Program-made: the position numbers and the translations under genes | Shown here: positions 8,938-18,561 of the stretch, one piece after another | Layout: each line of letters begins with the position of its first letter | Position numbering within the stretch: position 1 is the stretch's first letter | The notes under the pieces: generated by a model | The model's input: only the letters and a program-made list of their open reading frames with translations | Databases searched by the model: none | Told to the model about the DNA's origin: nothing | NCBI RefSeq assembly: GCF_037126435.1 | Contig: NZ_CP147020.1 | Coordinates: 891,001 to 955,000 of the forward strand | Origin: Bernardetia sp. ABR2-2B | Lineage (GTDB): Bacteria; Bacteroidota; Bacteroidia; Cytophagales; Bernardetiaceae | Direction of reading: 5' to 3' | DNA: 64,000 bases

Positions 8938-9915
8938 ATGCTTTCTTTATATTCTTTTGTATTTTATCTAGCTGACCTAACACAAAAACCTATTTTTAAT
9001 TTTGATAATTTAGAGATTTTCAATAATCAAATTAATGAACTAAACCTACCTCAAATCATTGTTTGGGCAGTTCCTGTTATGCTTTCTCTCGTTGCTCTTG
9101 AGTATTATTTAGAACGTAAAGATAAAAAAGAACACTCTACCGACCAACCTAATAGAAAGGCAACTTACAACAAACATACTTTTTTGCCTTCTGTTTTGAT
9201 TGGTTTGGGCAACCTTATCTCTACGGCACTTGCTAAAGTTTTTACTTTTGGAGTTATTCTTTTCTTTTTTAGTATTTCGCCTCTTTATATTGAGCCGTCT
9301 TGGTGGTCATTTATCGTTTGTTTTGTGGTTTTAGATTTTTGTAGATATTGGGCGCATTATGTAGCACATCGTCAGCGTTTTTGGTGGGCTACTCACGTTA
9401 CGCATCATTCATCAGAAGATTATAACTTTACGGTTTCGTTTCGTCTTTCTTGGGTTCAGCAATTAAAAGTTATCTTTTTTGTTCCTGTTGCTCTTTTGGG
9501 TTTTCACCCTCTGACTTTCTTTATTTGCCATCAAATAGCTGTTTTGAATCAGTTTTGGATTCATACTGAACAAATTCGAAAAATGCCAGTTTGGTTTGAA
9601 TATATCTTTGTAACACCTTCCCATCATAGAGTTCATCACGGAACAAATGAACATTATTTAGACAAAAACTTTGGCTCTACTTTTATTATTTGGGACAGAA
9701 TTTTTGGAACTTTCGAACCCGAAGGAGAAGAAGCTAGATATGGAATTACTGAACCAATTCATTCTAAAAACCCTGTTCGTTTGGTTTTTCATGAGTTTGT
9801 AGATATTGCAAAAGATTTGAGAAAAGTTCGTTCTCCCAAACAGGCTTTTAAAGTTCTTTTTAGCCCTCCAGGGACTTATGAACCTAAAAAAACTGATAAT
9901 TCTGATACGTTATAA
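8938..9915 (+). CDS. Sterol desaturase / fatty acid hydroxylase family membrane protein
   Basis: A predicted di-iron membrane oxygenase acting on lipid tails. It has 325 residues with at least four hydrophobic segments. The histidine clusters of the superfamily are present: HYVAHR (near residue 140), HVTHHSS (near 151) and SHHRVHH (near 229), with a further His in the FFICHQ segment. The di-iron site therefore looks intact. The substrate (sterol, carotenoid or fatty acid) cannot be deduced, and no pathway gene is adjacent. A good promoter lies upstream; a family 3 repeat follows 16 bp after the stop. Confidence 0.9.
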   Translation: MLSLYSFVFYLADLTQKPIFNFDNLEIFNNQINELNLPQIIVWAVPVMLSLVALEYYLERKDKKEHSTDQPNRKATYNKHTFLPSVLIGLGNLISTALAKVFTFGVILFFFSISPLYIEPSWWSFIVCFVVLDFCRYWAHYVAHRQRFWWATHVTHHSSEDYNFTVSFRLSWVQQLKVIFFVPVALLGFHPLTFFICHQIAVLNQFWIHTEQIRKMPVWFEYIFVTPSHHRVHHGTNEHYLDKNFGSTFIIWDRIFGTFEPEGEEARYGITEPIHSKNPVRLVFHEFVDIAKDLRKVRSPKQAFKVLFSPPGTYEPKKTDNSDTL

Positions 9916-9930
9916 TTTTATTCAACAACC

Positions 9931-10022
9931 CTAGGAACAATTACGAATTAAAAATTACGAATGTAATTATTTGAATATCAATAATTTGACATTTATAGTA
10001 GTTTATTTAATTCCTATTCCCT
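9931..10022. repeat. Family 3 AT-rich repeat, copy 1
   Basis: Begins CTAGGAACAATTACGAATTA and ends ATTTAATTCCTATTCCCT, so the ends are imperfect inverted repeats (TAGGAA / TTCCTA). Related copies lie at 12651-12777, 20731-20827 and, in part, 39593-39640. The bodies are poorly conserved. Confidence 0.6.
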
Positions 10023-10042
10023 ATTTATTTTTATTATAAAAT

Positions 10043-10702
10043 ATGGATTTAGAAAATCTACGTCAAAACTATTCTAAAGCAGAATTCGACATAAAAAATG
10101 CTTTAGAAAATCCTATTGAGCAATTTGAAAAGTGGTTTCAAGAAGCTCTAGATGCAGAACTTGCAGCAGAACCGAATGCTATGGTGCTTTCTACAATAGG
10201 AAAAAATAATCGTCCTTCGGCTCGTGTTGTTCTTCTGAAAAGCATAGATGAAGGTTTTGTTTTTTATACTAATTATGAAAGCAGAAAAGGCGAAAACTTA
10301 GAAAACAATCCGTATGCAAGTCTTACTTTTTTTTGGGCAGAATTAGAAAGACAAGTTCGTATAGAAGGAAAAGTGGAGAAAATTAGTCCTAAGAAATCTT
10401 CTGAATACTTCGAAAGTCGTCCTATCAAAAGTCAGATTGGAGCAATTGCTTCTCCTCAAAGTCGCATTTTGAATAATAGAGAAGAATTAGAAACATTATT
10501 TCATTCTATTGAAAAAAATTATGAAGAAACTAACTTTATAGAAAGACCCGAAAACTGGGGTGGTTATCGTTTAATACCTGATTATGTTGAGTTTTGGCAA
10601 GGAAGAAGAAGTCGTTTGCATGACAGAATTACTTATCTTTTGAAAGAAAATGGAGATGAGAAATATGGTTCTCTTTGGGAGATTGTTCGTCTTGCTCCTT
10701 AA
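10043..10702 (+). CDS. pdxH: Pyridoxamine 5'-phosphate oxidase
   Basis: An FMN-dependent cytoplasmic enzyme that makes pyridoxal 5'-phosphate from pyridoxine or pyridoxamine 5'-phosphate. Its 219 residues match the family length. Recognised segments are the N-terminal YSKAEFD, PNAMVLSTIGKNNRPSARVV, FYTNYESRKGENLENNPYAS, the linker SRPIKSQIGAIAS, and the C-terminal PDYVEFWQGRRSRLHDRI with WEIVRLAP at the end. The ATG at 10043 is the only sensible start. A clear terminator follows. Confidence 0.97.
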   Translation: MDLENLRQNYSKAEFDIKNALENPIEQFEKWFQEALDAELAAEPNAMVLSTIGKNNRPSARVVLLKSIDEGFVFYTNYESRKGENLENNPYASLTFFWAELERQVRIEGKVEKISPKKSSEYFESRPIKSQIGAIASPQSRILNNREELETLFHSIEKNYEETNFIERPENWGGYRLIPDYVEFWQGRRSRLHDRITYLLKENGDEKYGSLWEIVRLAP

Positions 10703-10710
10703 TAACATAT

Positions 10711-10752
10711 AAAACCCTTTCAATATTAGAAAAAAATGATTGAAAGGGTTTT
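10711..10752 (+). terminator. Terminator after pdxH
   Basis: AAAACCCTTTCAAT pairs with ATTGAAAGGGTTTT around 14 bases. The hairpin is symmetrical and could also stop the convergent gene at 10778-11242. Confidence 0.82.
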
Positions 10753-10777
10753 ATTATCTGATGTTAAAGCAAACTAG

Positions 10778-11242
10778 CTAAAATAAGACAGTTTTTATTT
10801 TGATATAAAGAACCCTTATAATATTAGTTCCTCCAAAAAATATAAAAAAAAACCACATAAAAATGAGTACATATTCTTTATCATGGTTAATAGGAAGGAA
10901 CATATCTTTATCTGGGCTATAAAGTACCATTACAGAGTCTCCAATATCATATGGTACGCCATACTTTCCCCAATGGTACACTTTATCTTGATACTCTATA
11001 CTACTGATGGTCATCTTATTTCTGTATTCTTTGTCTATTAACACTGCCTTTACCTCTATTCCATTTTCTAAAATATATTCATTATCTAAATAGTCATTAA
11101 CTGTAAAGAAAGAAAACAACAAACCCATAAAGAGACTTATAATATAACTACTTGTAATTATCAAGTTATCCTCTTTAGGAAAAAGAGTGTTTATTATACT
11201 TTTATACAGGTTTTTCCAATATTGTTTTTTTATAATTTTCAT
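10778..11242 (-). CDS. Small membrane protein with a DUF3592-like layout
   Basis: 154 residues, not confidently recognised. It has two hydrophobic helices (about 29-49 and 125-147). They enclose a roughly 70-residue soluble segment that looks like a small beta domain (ENGIEVKAVLIDKEYRN, then GDSVMVLYSPDKD). That layout is typical of DUF3592 proteins, but I could not check it. The protein at 25028-25480 has a similar pattern: N-terminal membrane helices, then a VEGRIEKL... KYVKIRYI domain. It lies downstream of sucC on the same strand, but a terminator separates them, so it probably has its own promoter. Confidence 0.6.
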   Translation of the reverse strand: MKIIKKQYWKNLYKSIINTLFPKEDNLIITSSYIISLFMGLLFSFFTVNDYLDNEYILENGIEVKAVLIDKEYRNKMTISSIEYQDKVYHWGKYGVPYDIGDSVMVLYSPDKDMFLPINHDKEYVLIFMWFFFIFFGGTNIIRVLYIKIKTVLF

Positions 11243-11264
11243 TTGCTTAAACGGTCATCTCTAT

Positions 11265-11312
11265 AAAAAAATTCCTTTTACCACTCTAAAAAGAATAATA
11301 AAAGGAATTTTT
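11265..11312 (-). terminator. Terminator after sucC
   Basis: AAAAATTCCTTTTA pairs with TAAAAGGAATTTTT around about 18 bases. On the minus strand it lies 22 bp beyond the sucC stop and ends in a T run. Confidence 0.78.
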
Positions 11313-11334
11313 GTACTAATTAAAAGTCTGCTTA

Positions 11335-12549
11335 TTAGTTAGCCAAAACTTCTTTTACTCTGTCAGCAGCTTCTTTCAAAACAATTGCTGAAATTACATT
11401 TAAGCCAGATTCTTTGATAATCTTTGCACCTTCTTCTGCGTTCGTTCCTTGAAGACGAACAATAATAGGCACATTGATTTCTCCAATATTTTTATAGGCT
11501 TCTACTACTCCATTTGCAACTCTATCACAACGAACAATTCCACCAAAAATATTAATCAAAATTGCTTTTACATTTGGATCTTTCAAGATGATACGGAAAC
11601 CTTTTTCTACCGTTTCAGCAGAAGCTCCACCTCCAACATCTAGGAAGTTTGCAGGTTCTCCACCAGCAAGTTTAATCATATCCATTGTAGCCATCGCAAG
11701 ACCAGCACCATTAACCATACAACCAACGTTTCCGTCAAGTTTTACGTAATTTAAGCCAAATTTACTTGCTTCTACTTCTAATGGAGATTCTTCAGACTCA
11801 TCTCTAAGTTCTGCCAATTCTTTATGACGATAAAAGGCATTATCATCCAAGTTAATTTTTGAATCTACTGCCAAAACTCTGTTATCAGATGTTTTGAAAG
11901 CAGGATTTATTTCTACTTGAGAAGCATCAATTCCGATATAGGCAGCATACAAAGACTTGATGAACTTAGTCATTTCTTTGAGAGCTTTTCCTTCTAAGCC
12001 CAAAGCAAATGCTACTTTTTGCGCTTGGAAGCTTTGTAAACCTAATTTTGGATCAATCCATTCTTTAATAATTTTTTCTGGGTGGCTTTCTGCTACCTCT
12101 TCAATATCAACACCACCTTCTTGAGATGCCATAATTACATTACAGTTTTTGTCTCTGTCTAAAAGAACAGCTACATAAAACTCTTTAATTTCTGATTCGC
12201 CTTTGTAATATACATCTTGCGCTAACAAAACTTTATTTACTTTTTTGCCTTCTTCGCCTGTTTGGTGAGTTACAAGTACGTTTCCTAAAAGTTGTTTTGC
12301 TTTTTCAGCAGCATCTTCTGGAGATTTTCCTAGCATTACGCCATTATAATCTGTACCTACTACTTTTCCTTTTCCACGTCCACCTGCGTGAATTTGTGCT
12401 TTTACAACAATCCAGTCTGTACCAGTTTGTTCTCTAAGTTGTTTGGAAGCATCAGCAGCCTTTGCAGCAGAATCAACTACGATTCCTTCTTGAATGGCAA
12501 CTCCGTATTTTTTGAGTAGTTCTTTACCTTGATACTCGTGAATGTTCAT
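11335..12549 (-). CDS. sucC: Succinyl-CoA synthetase (ADP-forming), beta subunit
   Basis: A TCA-cycle enzyme that makes ATP or GTP while converting succinyl-CoA to succinate, working with a SucD alpha subunit that is not adjacent here. The ATP-grasp N-terminus MNIHEYQGKELLKKYG fixes the start at 12549; a longer in-frame extension to 12627 is unsupported. Other recognised blocks are VKAQIHAGGRGKGK, SQEGGVDIEEVA, EINPAF, VGCMVNGAGLAMATMD and INIFGGIVRCDRVA with the C-terminal RLQGTNAEEG. The resulting 404 residues are about the family norm. A terminator follows. Confidence 0.96.
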   Translation of the reverse strand: MNIHEYQGKELLKKYGVAIQEGIVVDSAAKAADASKQLREQTGTDWIVVKAQIHAGGRGKGKVVGTDYNGVMLGKSPEDAAEKAKQLLGNVLVTHQTGEEGKKVNKVLLAQDVYYKGESEIKEFYVAVLLDRDKNCNVIMASQEGGVDIEEVAESHPEKIIKEWIDPKLGLQSFQAQKVAFALGLEGKALKEMTKFIKSLYAAYIGIDASQVEINPAFKTSDNRVLAVDSKINLDDNAFYRHKELAELRDESEESPLEVEASKFGLNYVKLDGNVGCMVNGAGLAMATMDMIKLAGGEPANFLDVGGGASAETVEKGFRIILKDPNVKAILINIFGGIVRCDRVANGVVEAYKNIGEINVPIIVRLQGTNAEEGAKIIKESGLNVISAIVLKEAADRVKEVLAN

Positions 12550-12650
12550 ATAAAAAATGAGGGTAAAATGAAAAACTTGTTTAATTTTGATTAAAATTAC
12601 AATGAAAAGAGTAGAATAACAAACCAATTTAAGATTTAGAAGATAGAATC

Positions 12651-12777
12651 TAAGGAATAATTACGACTTGTTGAAAGCAGCGAAGCTAATTAAAGATTAT
12701 GAATTACAAATATAATTAATTGAACACCAAAAACTTACTACTTATAAACGAGTAGTTTGTTTAATTTCTGCTCCTAA
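12651..12777. repeat. Family 3 AT-rich repeat, diverged copy
   Basis: Starts TAAGGAATAATTACGA and ends TTTAATTTCTGCTCCTAA, sharing ends with the copies at 9931 and 20731. The interior is longer and includes an inverted repeat ACTACT..ACGAGTAGT. It fills the 321-bp gap between sucC and the large secreted protein. Confidence 0.5.
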
Positions 12778-12805
12778 AATTAAATTGTAGAGTTTAAAAT
12801 TATCA

Positions 12806-12839
12806 TAAAAAAACCTTCACTCAAAGAGTAAAGGTTTTT
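12806..12839 (-). terminator. Terminator after the large secreted protein
   Basis: AAAACCTT-ACTC pairs with GAGT-AAGGTTTT (one bulge on each arm). On the minus strand it ends in a T run 31 bp beyond the stop at 12871. Confidence 0.75.
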
Positions 12840-12870
12840 GCTGTAATTGTTTATTTTATTTGTTTAGAAG

Positions 12871-15800
12871 TTATTCAATGATAATTTTCTTAATAACAGT
12901 TCCTTGTTCTGTGTCAATAGTAAGAGCATACATTCCTGCTGCATATTGACTCAAATCAATTGTTTGAAGTGCTGAAGTTTCATTTGCTTTTATAGTTTTG
13001 CTCTCCAAAACACGACCGATATTATCTGTAACCGTAAAAGTAACATCAGAAACAATTGAGCTAGAAAGTTGAACTCTGAAAATACCTGTATTACTTGGAT
13101 TTGGATAAACAATTGTTTCTACATCAATTATTTCTTCTTCTCCTGTAACAACATCAGGCACTTTGTAATATGCTGTACGAGTAGTATTTTCACAACCTGT
13201 ATCAAATGTAACACGAGCAGAGTAATAACCTGTTACATCTGGCGTAAAGCTCATTTGACCTTCAAGAGCTGTGTTTTCCTCGTTATCTAAGAACCAAACT
13301 ACATTTGTAATTGGAGTAATAGATTCTACTGATAAAACATCATCATTTATACGTAAATAAACTGGCTCTAAAGCGATACGCTTAATAGTAACTGATTCAG
13401 AAGAACGAACTGTACAATTATTTTTAGAAACCTGTACGCTATATTCTCCTTGGTTAGAAGTTGTATATTCAGCTCCCATAACATTAACACTTCTACCATT
13501 ACGCATCCACGTATAAGTAACATCTGTTTCTGGGTTTTCTACGCTTAGAGTTACTTCTTCAGTTGGGCAGAAATCAGTTTTAGAAGCCAAAACAGTAACG
13601 TTTGAATTAAATGTAGTAATTTCTACTGTAATTTCGTCGGTAGCAGTACAGCCATTTTGAGTTACTCTCAATGTATAATTTCCAGATTCAGAAACTGAAA
13701 CAGAAGCTGTATTTCCAAGCACGACATTATTACTAACCCACTCGTAAGTTGCATCAGTTCCTGCATCTTTTGCAGTAAGCAGAACAGAATCATTACAAGC
13801 ACGAACTAATGTACCTTGATTAATCTCTGCTAAAGGCACAAAGTTTAAACGAACAGAAGTAAAACCTGATGTAGTAGAACAACCATTTAAAGTTACTCTT
13901 ACTTGATAATTACCAGAACGAGTTACTTCAAAAGAAGAAGCAGTAGTAGTTTCAAGAGAAGTACCGTTTAATAACCAAGTGTAAGTAGCTCCTGTTACTT
14001 CTTCTGCTGTAAGAGTTGCAGTAGCAGCACAAGAGAAAATACTTTCTTCAAGGATATTTGCAGTAGGTAAAGCATTTACAACTACTTCAATTGCAGTACG
14101 CTCACTTTCCAAACCATTACTAAGTACACTTACATAGAAAGTAGTTGTTTGAGTAAGGACAGGAGTAACAATTTCATTATTATCTATTTCAAACAATGGA
14201 GTTGTTGAGATAGAATCTGAATAAATACGATATACTACACCTGTGGAGCTTACGTTCATAATTCCTGTACTTCCTGCACAAGCGTTTATTACAGAAATTA
14301 CAGAAGGTGCTGTAGGGAAAGTACGTGCATTTGTTTGTATTGGGTCAGACTGAACATTACCATTTGTAGCTACAAGCTTATAACTATAAAACGTATCAGC
14401 ATTTAAGCCTGTATCTTCAAAAGAAGCGACATTTCCTAATGTAGCCACTACTACATTATCTCTGTAAAGAACATAACCTGCTGCACCTGTTACGGCAGTC
14501 CAAGTAAGATTTATTTGAGAAGTAGAAATAGCTATTGCATCAAAATTGGTTGGTGTGCCTACCGAGGTAGTTCCACCACCACCACCTGTAGTAGTAGCAA
14601 CAGTTGTAAAATTCCAGTTTCCAGCAACAAGACCAGCAAAATCAGCACCTGTACCAGCTTCTTCTACTGCACCAGCATCAATAAGAACATCATAGCTTGT
14701 GTTATTTAATAAATTAGCTGTCAAATCTATACTTAACTCATCATTTGATATAGTAACTGTTGCATCAGCATTACCAGCGATAGGAAATGTAAGTGGTGTC
14801 GTTCCGTCAGTAACTGTAATATTTCCTGTTCCTGCTTGTATATTTCTATCAAAAGTAACTACAAGATCTGTTGTAATAGCTACGTTTGTAGCATCATCTA
14901 CTGGAGAAAGTGTAACCACAGTTGGAGGAGTTGGAGGTAAAGCTAACGTAGTTGCATTTGCAAACACCCATTCAGAGAAATTACTTGCAGATTCTTCAGC
15001 ACGAACACGGAAGAAATACTGTGTACTTGCATTCAGACCTGTAACAACAGCATTAATGCTATTAGTTGCAAAAGGAGAGCCTGTAATAGCTGTCCACCCT
15101 GTTGTACCATCTAAAGACATTTCTACTACATAACTGTTTTCTATATTTGTGCTATCTGTCCAGTCTAATGTAATTTGGCTACTACTATTTGCAGTTGCTA
15201 CAAAATTACAAGAAGCAATAGGAACAATTTCGAAACGAGCAGACACTAAGAAGTGGTCTGAAACTGTACTTGTATAATCTCCGTCATAAAACTCATAACC
15301 AACACTTACAGAGTTAGGAATATAACCAGAGGCTAATTCATTAGAAGCTGTAATATGGTCAATCATATTTTCACGGAAAACATACGAACGACGACCTGCC
15401 AAGCTCAATGCTTCTGAAACAATTGTATAATCAGTAGGGCGAGTAGTAAAAGCATCAAAAGAAGTAAGTGTAGAAGGAATATCAGCGACTGTAACATCTA
15501 CATCATCATTATAATCTCCTGCTAAAATGATTTTCTTACCAATAAGCATACTATTATTACGGATAGAATCTTCCAAGACAGTTACATCATAACGGCGCAT
15601 ATCATATCTTCCTTGAGCATCTGAAGAACTATTTGCACGTCCATGAATAACAATAAAATCAACTTCTTCACTAGAACCATTTAGGGTAACATTTGCACGC
15701 ATCCAAAATGGCAAACGACCACTTGCCCAAAGTCTATCTCTATCAGCAGGATAACCTGTAAGAGCAGAGTCATCTCCACCATTATAACTTGGGTGAATGC

Positions 15801-18276
15801 TTTGAAGCATTGCATAACTAAAAATTGGGTCAATTACATTAGACTTATACAAAAATCCTACTCTTTGTTGTGTTCCATTTAGAGGAGGATTAGAAACAAA
15901 ATCTGAGAATAAAATATCCCATGTATCAGCAGTCTCGGCAGTAAGTTCATTAGCCAATTGTTGCATAAGAGGAATATCTACAATCTCTACTAGTGTATAA
16001 ATATCAGCATTATTTGCTTTGATAATTACTTTTACACTATCTTTTTGCTCTGCATCCGAACTAGCAGGACTATTACCACTATCTCCAAACCACTCAATAT
16101 TAAAAGCAGAAACTTCTAATGTTTTAGCTCCAGAAATACAAGAAGTAAATGTAGAAGCTGTAGAAGATACATAAGGAGTTGCACAAGGCAAGTCTGTTCT
16201 AAAGCGAGGTAATAATTGTGGTGCTGTTTGGAAATATCCTACTACACCTGTTACATCACAAGTAGTTGGTTGTGTATAATTTACATCTCCAGCTAAGTCA
16301 GTATCAACATCAATACGAACAGCTCCAGAGTTTGCACCATTAGTTACTGTATAATTTGAATTACCAAAAAGCAAATCTCCTGGTTGTGGAAAGTCTGCAT
16401 TTGAAATAGTTATTAATTCCCCTCTATGAGCATCAAGTTGGTCAAGTGTAATTACTTGAGGAGTAACTGGAGTACCAGCCCCCAAATCAGTTACAGAAGT
16501 AACATTACCAAGTTGAATTTGATTTTGGAAGCTAGAACGAGTAGCTTGTATTCTAAGGCTTTGTCCAATTGGATATGTTCCATCATGGAGACCAGAACCA
16601 TTATCAAAAACGGCAATACCACCTGTTGCATCTTGTATAAATGCAGGACCTCCAAATTGGTCAGCAGCAGTCAAAACACCTTCAATCACTACAATTTCTC
16701 CATCAGGACGAGTACGAGCTACTGCAATAGTAATAAGAGATGGAGGTACACTTCCTGTTACAGCTACATTTTGAGTAGTAGCTCCTGTACTTGCATTTGT
16801 AATATCTCCACTATGCGAAGTACCTGCAGTTGGATTATAACGAACGAAAATATCTACGTTACCTGCATTTGCATCAGCAAAAGGAATAGTTACACTACCT
16901 GCAAAACCTGCTGCAGTAGTACGTGAAACTTCAAAATTAGCTGGTGCAGTAACTGTAATATCAGTAGTAAGGCTAGTACCACTTACTTGATAAGACTGTT
17001 CAGCAGAAGGCACATTAAGAGCAGTAGTTGTAAATGCTGTTAGTGGTGTGCCTGTAATTGTGATTGTAGCTGTTGGAGCTGTTGGACAATGCTCACCTAA
17101 TCCATCAAAAGTATCTCGTGGAAAGACAACCCAATCTATAGGAGTATAAGCATCTGTTTCGTCAGTATCACCAAATGTTACAGCACAATCACGACGAAGT
17201 GTAAATTCATTAGTAGCACCAGTGCCTACAGTCCAGCCACTCCCAGGATCTACTCCTAGCTGTCCAATAGCATCTATAACTGTACCTGACTCCTTTAATA
17301 AAAGAACGTCGTCTCCATTAAAAAAAGTAATATTACTTGTAATATCTGCAGCTCCTGTTACAGCAGCATCTGCTCCAGCGTTTGCTATTACATAAGTAGC
17401 ACCTGCAGCAAGAGTTCCTGTCAAATCTAAAGAATTTTGAATAGTAGTGTTACCATTTGTATAAAGTTCTATTCTGTAATCTGTTAAATCTACTGATGCC
17501 CCAGTAGGATTGTAAAGCTCAAGAGCTTTATTACTACTAGAACCTTCTATATACTCTGAAAAGAATAAAGTAGAAGGAGTGGATGAGGTAACAGAAACAT
17601 TATCCAACGCAAACTCATCTCTACTACCACTACCAGTTTCATCATCTCCAGTCCATCTAATATAAAGATAATCTCCATTAGCAATAGAAAGCCCTGTTAT
17701 AGTAGTTGTTCTTGCTACTGTTTGCCAACCTAGTCCATCTGAACCAGCAGGAGATATAAAATCTAAGGCTGTTACGTCTGTATATGCAACATCATCAGAA
17801 GAGTATGAAAAATTAAATGAATTTGCACGAGCTTGGTCGTTGTTATAATAAACATCATAAGAAACATCTACCGAAGTAAGAACTGCTCCTGTATTGTTTT
17901 GCACTCTCGCTACAAACGTCCCTGGTGTAAAATCACTTCCTCCAGGCTGTACTCCTAATGTGTAATTTTCGTTAGGAGTATCTATATCAAAAGAATAAAT
18001 ACCTCCCGTACCTTCTGTGCCTGTAGAAGCTCCTCTAGCAAAATCTCCTGAAGTTGGAGAAGTATCTCCAAAAGCAATTTCATTTGGTGCGCTTGATAAA
18101 CCTGTAACTTTCCACACATCTGAATCTAACTGACCTGCAGCTGGAGTAGGCGCAAAACCTGCTCCTCTAAAGGCATTGAAGTTTTCTGTAAATGGAATTT
18201 GTGCATAAGCTTGACTACTTATTCCTACGAAAAGAAATAAGACAAGTGTTAGCTTTTTTAGTAATGCTAATTGCAT
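12871..18276 (-). CDS. Large secreted nuclease-like protein with lamin-tail, EEP, FN3, Ig-like and type IX sorting domains
   Basis: 1801 residues, starting at the ATG at 18276, which gives a proper signal peptide ending AYAQ. In order: an N-terminal beta-sandwich region; a lamin-tail domain (about 232-350); an OB-like domain (about 520-690); and an endonuclease/exonuclease/phosphatase domain (about 720-1012). The last keeps its catalytic blocks: AFNIEWFG, the Glu in LVEIVD, VIHGRAN, AGDYND, MIDHI and SDHFLV. Then come FN3 (about 1018-1110), a Big_5-like domain (about 1112-1225), a second FN3, several Ig/PKD-like modules, and a type IX sorting domain (VYPNPS ... KKIIIE, last 80 residues). It is probably an extracellular or surface-bound nuclease or phosphodiesterase, useful for scavenging phosphate or DNA. 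The catalytic role is inference from motifs. Confidence 0.9.
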   Translation of the reverse strand: MQLALLKKLTLVLFLFVGISSQAYAQIPFTENFNAFRGAGFAPTPAAGQLDSDVWKVTGLSSAPNEIAFGDTSPTSGDFARGASTGTEGTGGIYSFDIDTPNENYTLGVQPGGSDFTPGTFVARVQNNTGAVLTSVDVSYDVYYNNDQARANSFNFSYSSDDVAYTDVTALDFISPAGSDGLGWQTVARTTTITGLSIANGDYLYIRWTGDDETGSGSRDEFALDNVSVTSSTPSTLFFSEYIEGSSSNKALELYNPTGASVDLTDYRIELYTNGNTTIQNSLDLTGTLAAGATYVIANAGADAAVTGAADITSNITFFNGDDVLLLKESGTVIDAIGQLGVDPGSGWTVGTGATNEFTLRRDCAVTFGDTDETDAYTPIDWVVFPRDTFDGLGEHCPTAPTATITITGTPLTAFTTTALNVPSAEQSYQVSGTSLTTDITVTAPANFEVSRTTAAGFAGSVTIPFADANAGNVDIFVRYNPTAGTSHSGDITNASTGATTQNVAVTGSVPPSLITIAVARTRPDGEIVVIEGVLTAADQFGGPAFIQDATGGIAVFDNGSGLHDGTYPIGQSLRIQATRSSFQNQIQLGNVTSVTDLGAGTPVTPQVITLDQLDAHRGELITISNADFPQPGDLLFGNSNYTVTNGANSGAVRIDVDTDLAGDVNYTQPTTCDVTGVVGYFQTAPQLLPRFRTDLPCATPYVSSTASTFTSCISGAKTLEVSAFNIEWFGDSGNSPASSDAEQKDSVKVIIKANNADIYTLVEIVDIPLMQQLANELTAETADTWDILFSDFVSNPPLNGTQQRVGFLYKSNVIDPIFSYAMLQSIHPSYNGGDDSALTGYPADRDRLWASGRLPFWMRANVTLNGSSEEVDFIVIHGRANSSSDAQGRYDMRRYDVTVLEDSIRNNSMLIGKKIILAGDYNDDVDVTVADIPSTLTSFDAFTTRPTDYTIVSEALSLAGRRSYVFRENMIDHITASNELASGYIPNSVSVGYEFYDGDYTSTVSDHFLVSARFEIVPIASCNFVATANSSSQITLDWTDSTNIENSYVVEMSLDGTTGWTAITGSPFATNSINAVVTGLNASTQYFFRVRAEESASNFSEWVFANATTLALPPTPPTVVTLSPVDDATNVAITTDLVVTFDRNIQAGTGNITVTDGTTPLTFPIAGNADATVTISNDELSIDLTANLLNNTSYDVLIDAGAVEEAGTGADFAGLVAGNWNFTTVATTTGGGGGTTSVGTPTNFDAIAISTSQINLTWTAVTGAAGYVLYRDNVVVATLGNVASFEDTGLNADTFYSYKLVATNGNVQSDPIQTNARTFPTAPSVISVINACAGSTGIMNVSSTGVVYRIYSDSISTTPLFEIDNNEIVTPVLTQTTTFYVSVLSNGLESERTAIEVVVNALPTANILEESIFSCAATATLTAEEVTGATYTWLLNGTSLETTTASSFEVTRSGNYQVRVTLNGCSTTSGFTSVRLNFVPLAEINQGTLVRACNDSVLLTAKDAGTDATYEWVSNNVVLGNTASVSVSESGNYTLRVTQNGCTATDEITVEITTFNSNVTVLASKTDFCPTEEVTLSVENPETDVTYTWMRNGRSVNVMGAEYTTSNQGEYSVQVSKNNCTVRSSESVTIKRIALEPVYLRINDDVLSVESITPITNVVWFLDNEENTALEGQMSFTPDVTGYYSARVTFDTGCENTTRTAYYKVPDVVTGEEEIIDVETIVYPNPSNTGIFRVQLSSSIVSDVTFTVTDNIGRVLESKTIKANETSALQTIDLSQYAAGMYALTIDTEQGTVIKKIIIE

Positions 18277-18320
18277 AAAATGTAATGTTAATAAATTATG
18301 AATAAAATATAAAGAGGGAA

Positions 18321-18428
18321 TGAGCAATACTGTATAAGAATTTTCTTTGTCAAAAAATAGTGCTTAGAATTAAGGGGAAAGCATCTAAATAAGCTCTCTA
18401 AGCAGAATTTTAAGCGAAATATTGCTCA
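18321..18428. repeat. Nested inverted repeat upstream of the secreted nuclease
   Basis: Outer arms TGAGCAATA (18321-18329) and TATTGCTCA (18420-18428). Inside them are TGCTTAGA (from 18361) and TCTAAGCA. The word GAGTGAGCAATAT recurs once at about 28476-28488. This could be a decayed small mobile element or a folded 5' leader of the gene at 12871-18276. Confidence 0.45.
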
Positions 18429-18561
18429 CTCTTATTATTTACAAAATTAACTGCCTTATATTACTTGAATATTAACAAACGAAGGATATTTGATGGAGTG
18501 TAAGAAAACTAGCACTTTAATTTGGTCTAGCTATTTTTCAAAAACAAATTATGACAATAAT

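Noticed and set aside
12549-12627. A 26-residue N-terminal extension of sucC
   Set aside because: The family starts at MNIHEYQ; the extension is hydrophobic read-through of the leader.
16426-16926. A 166-residue ORF rich in Cys, Ser and Thr
   Set aside because: Antisense to the large secreted protein, with no protein-like pattern.
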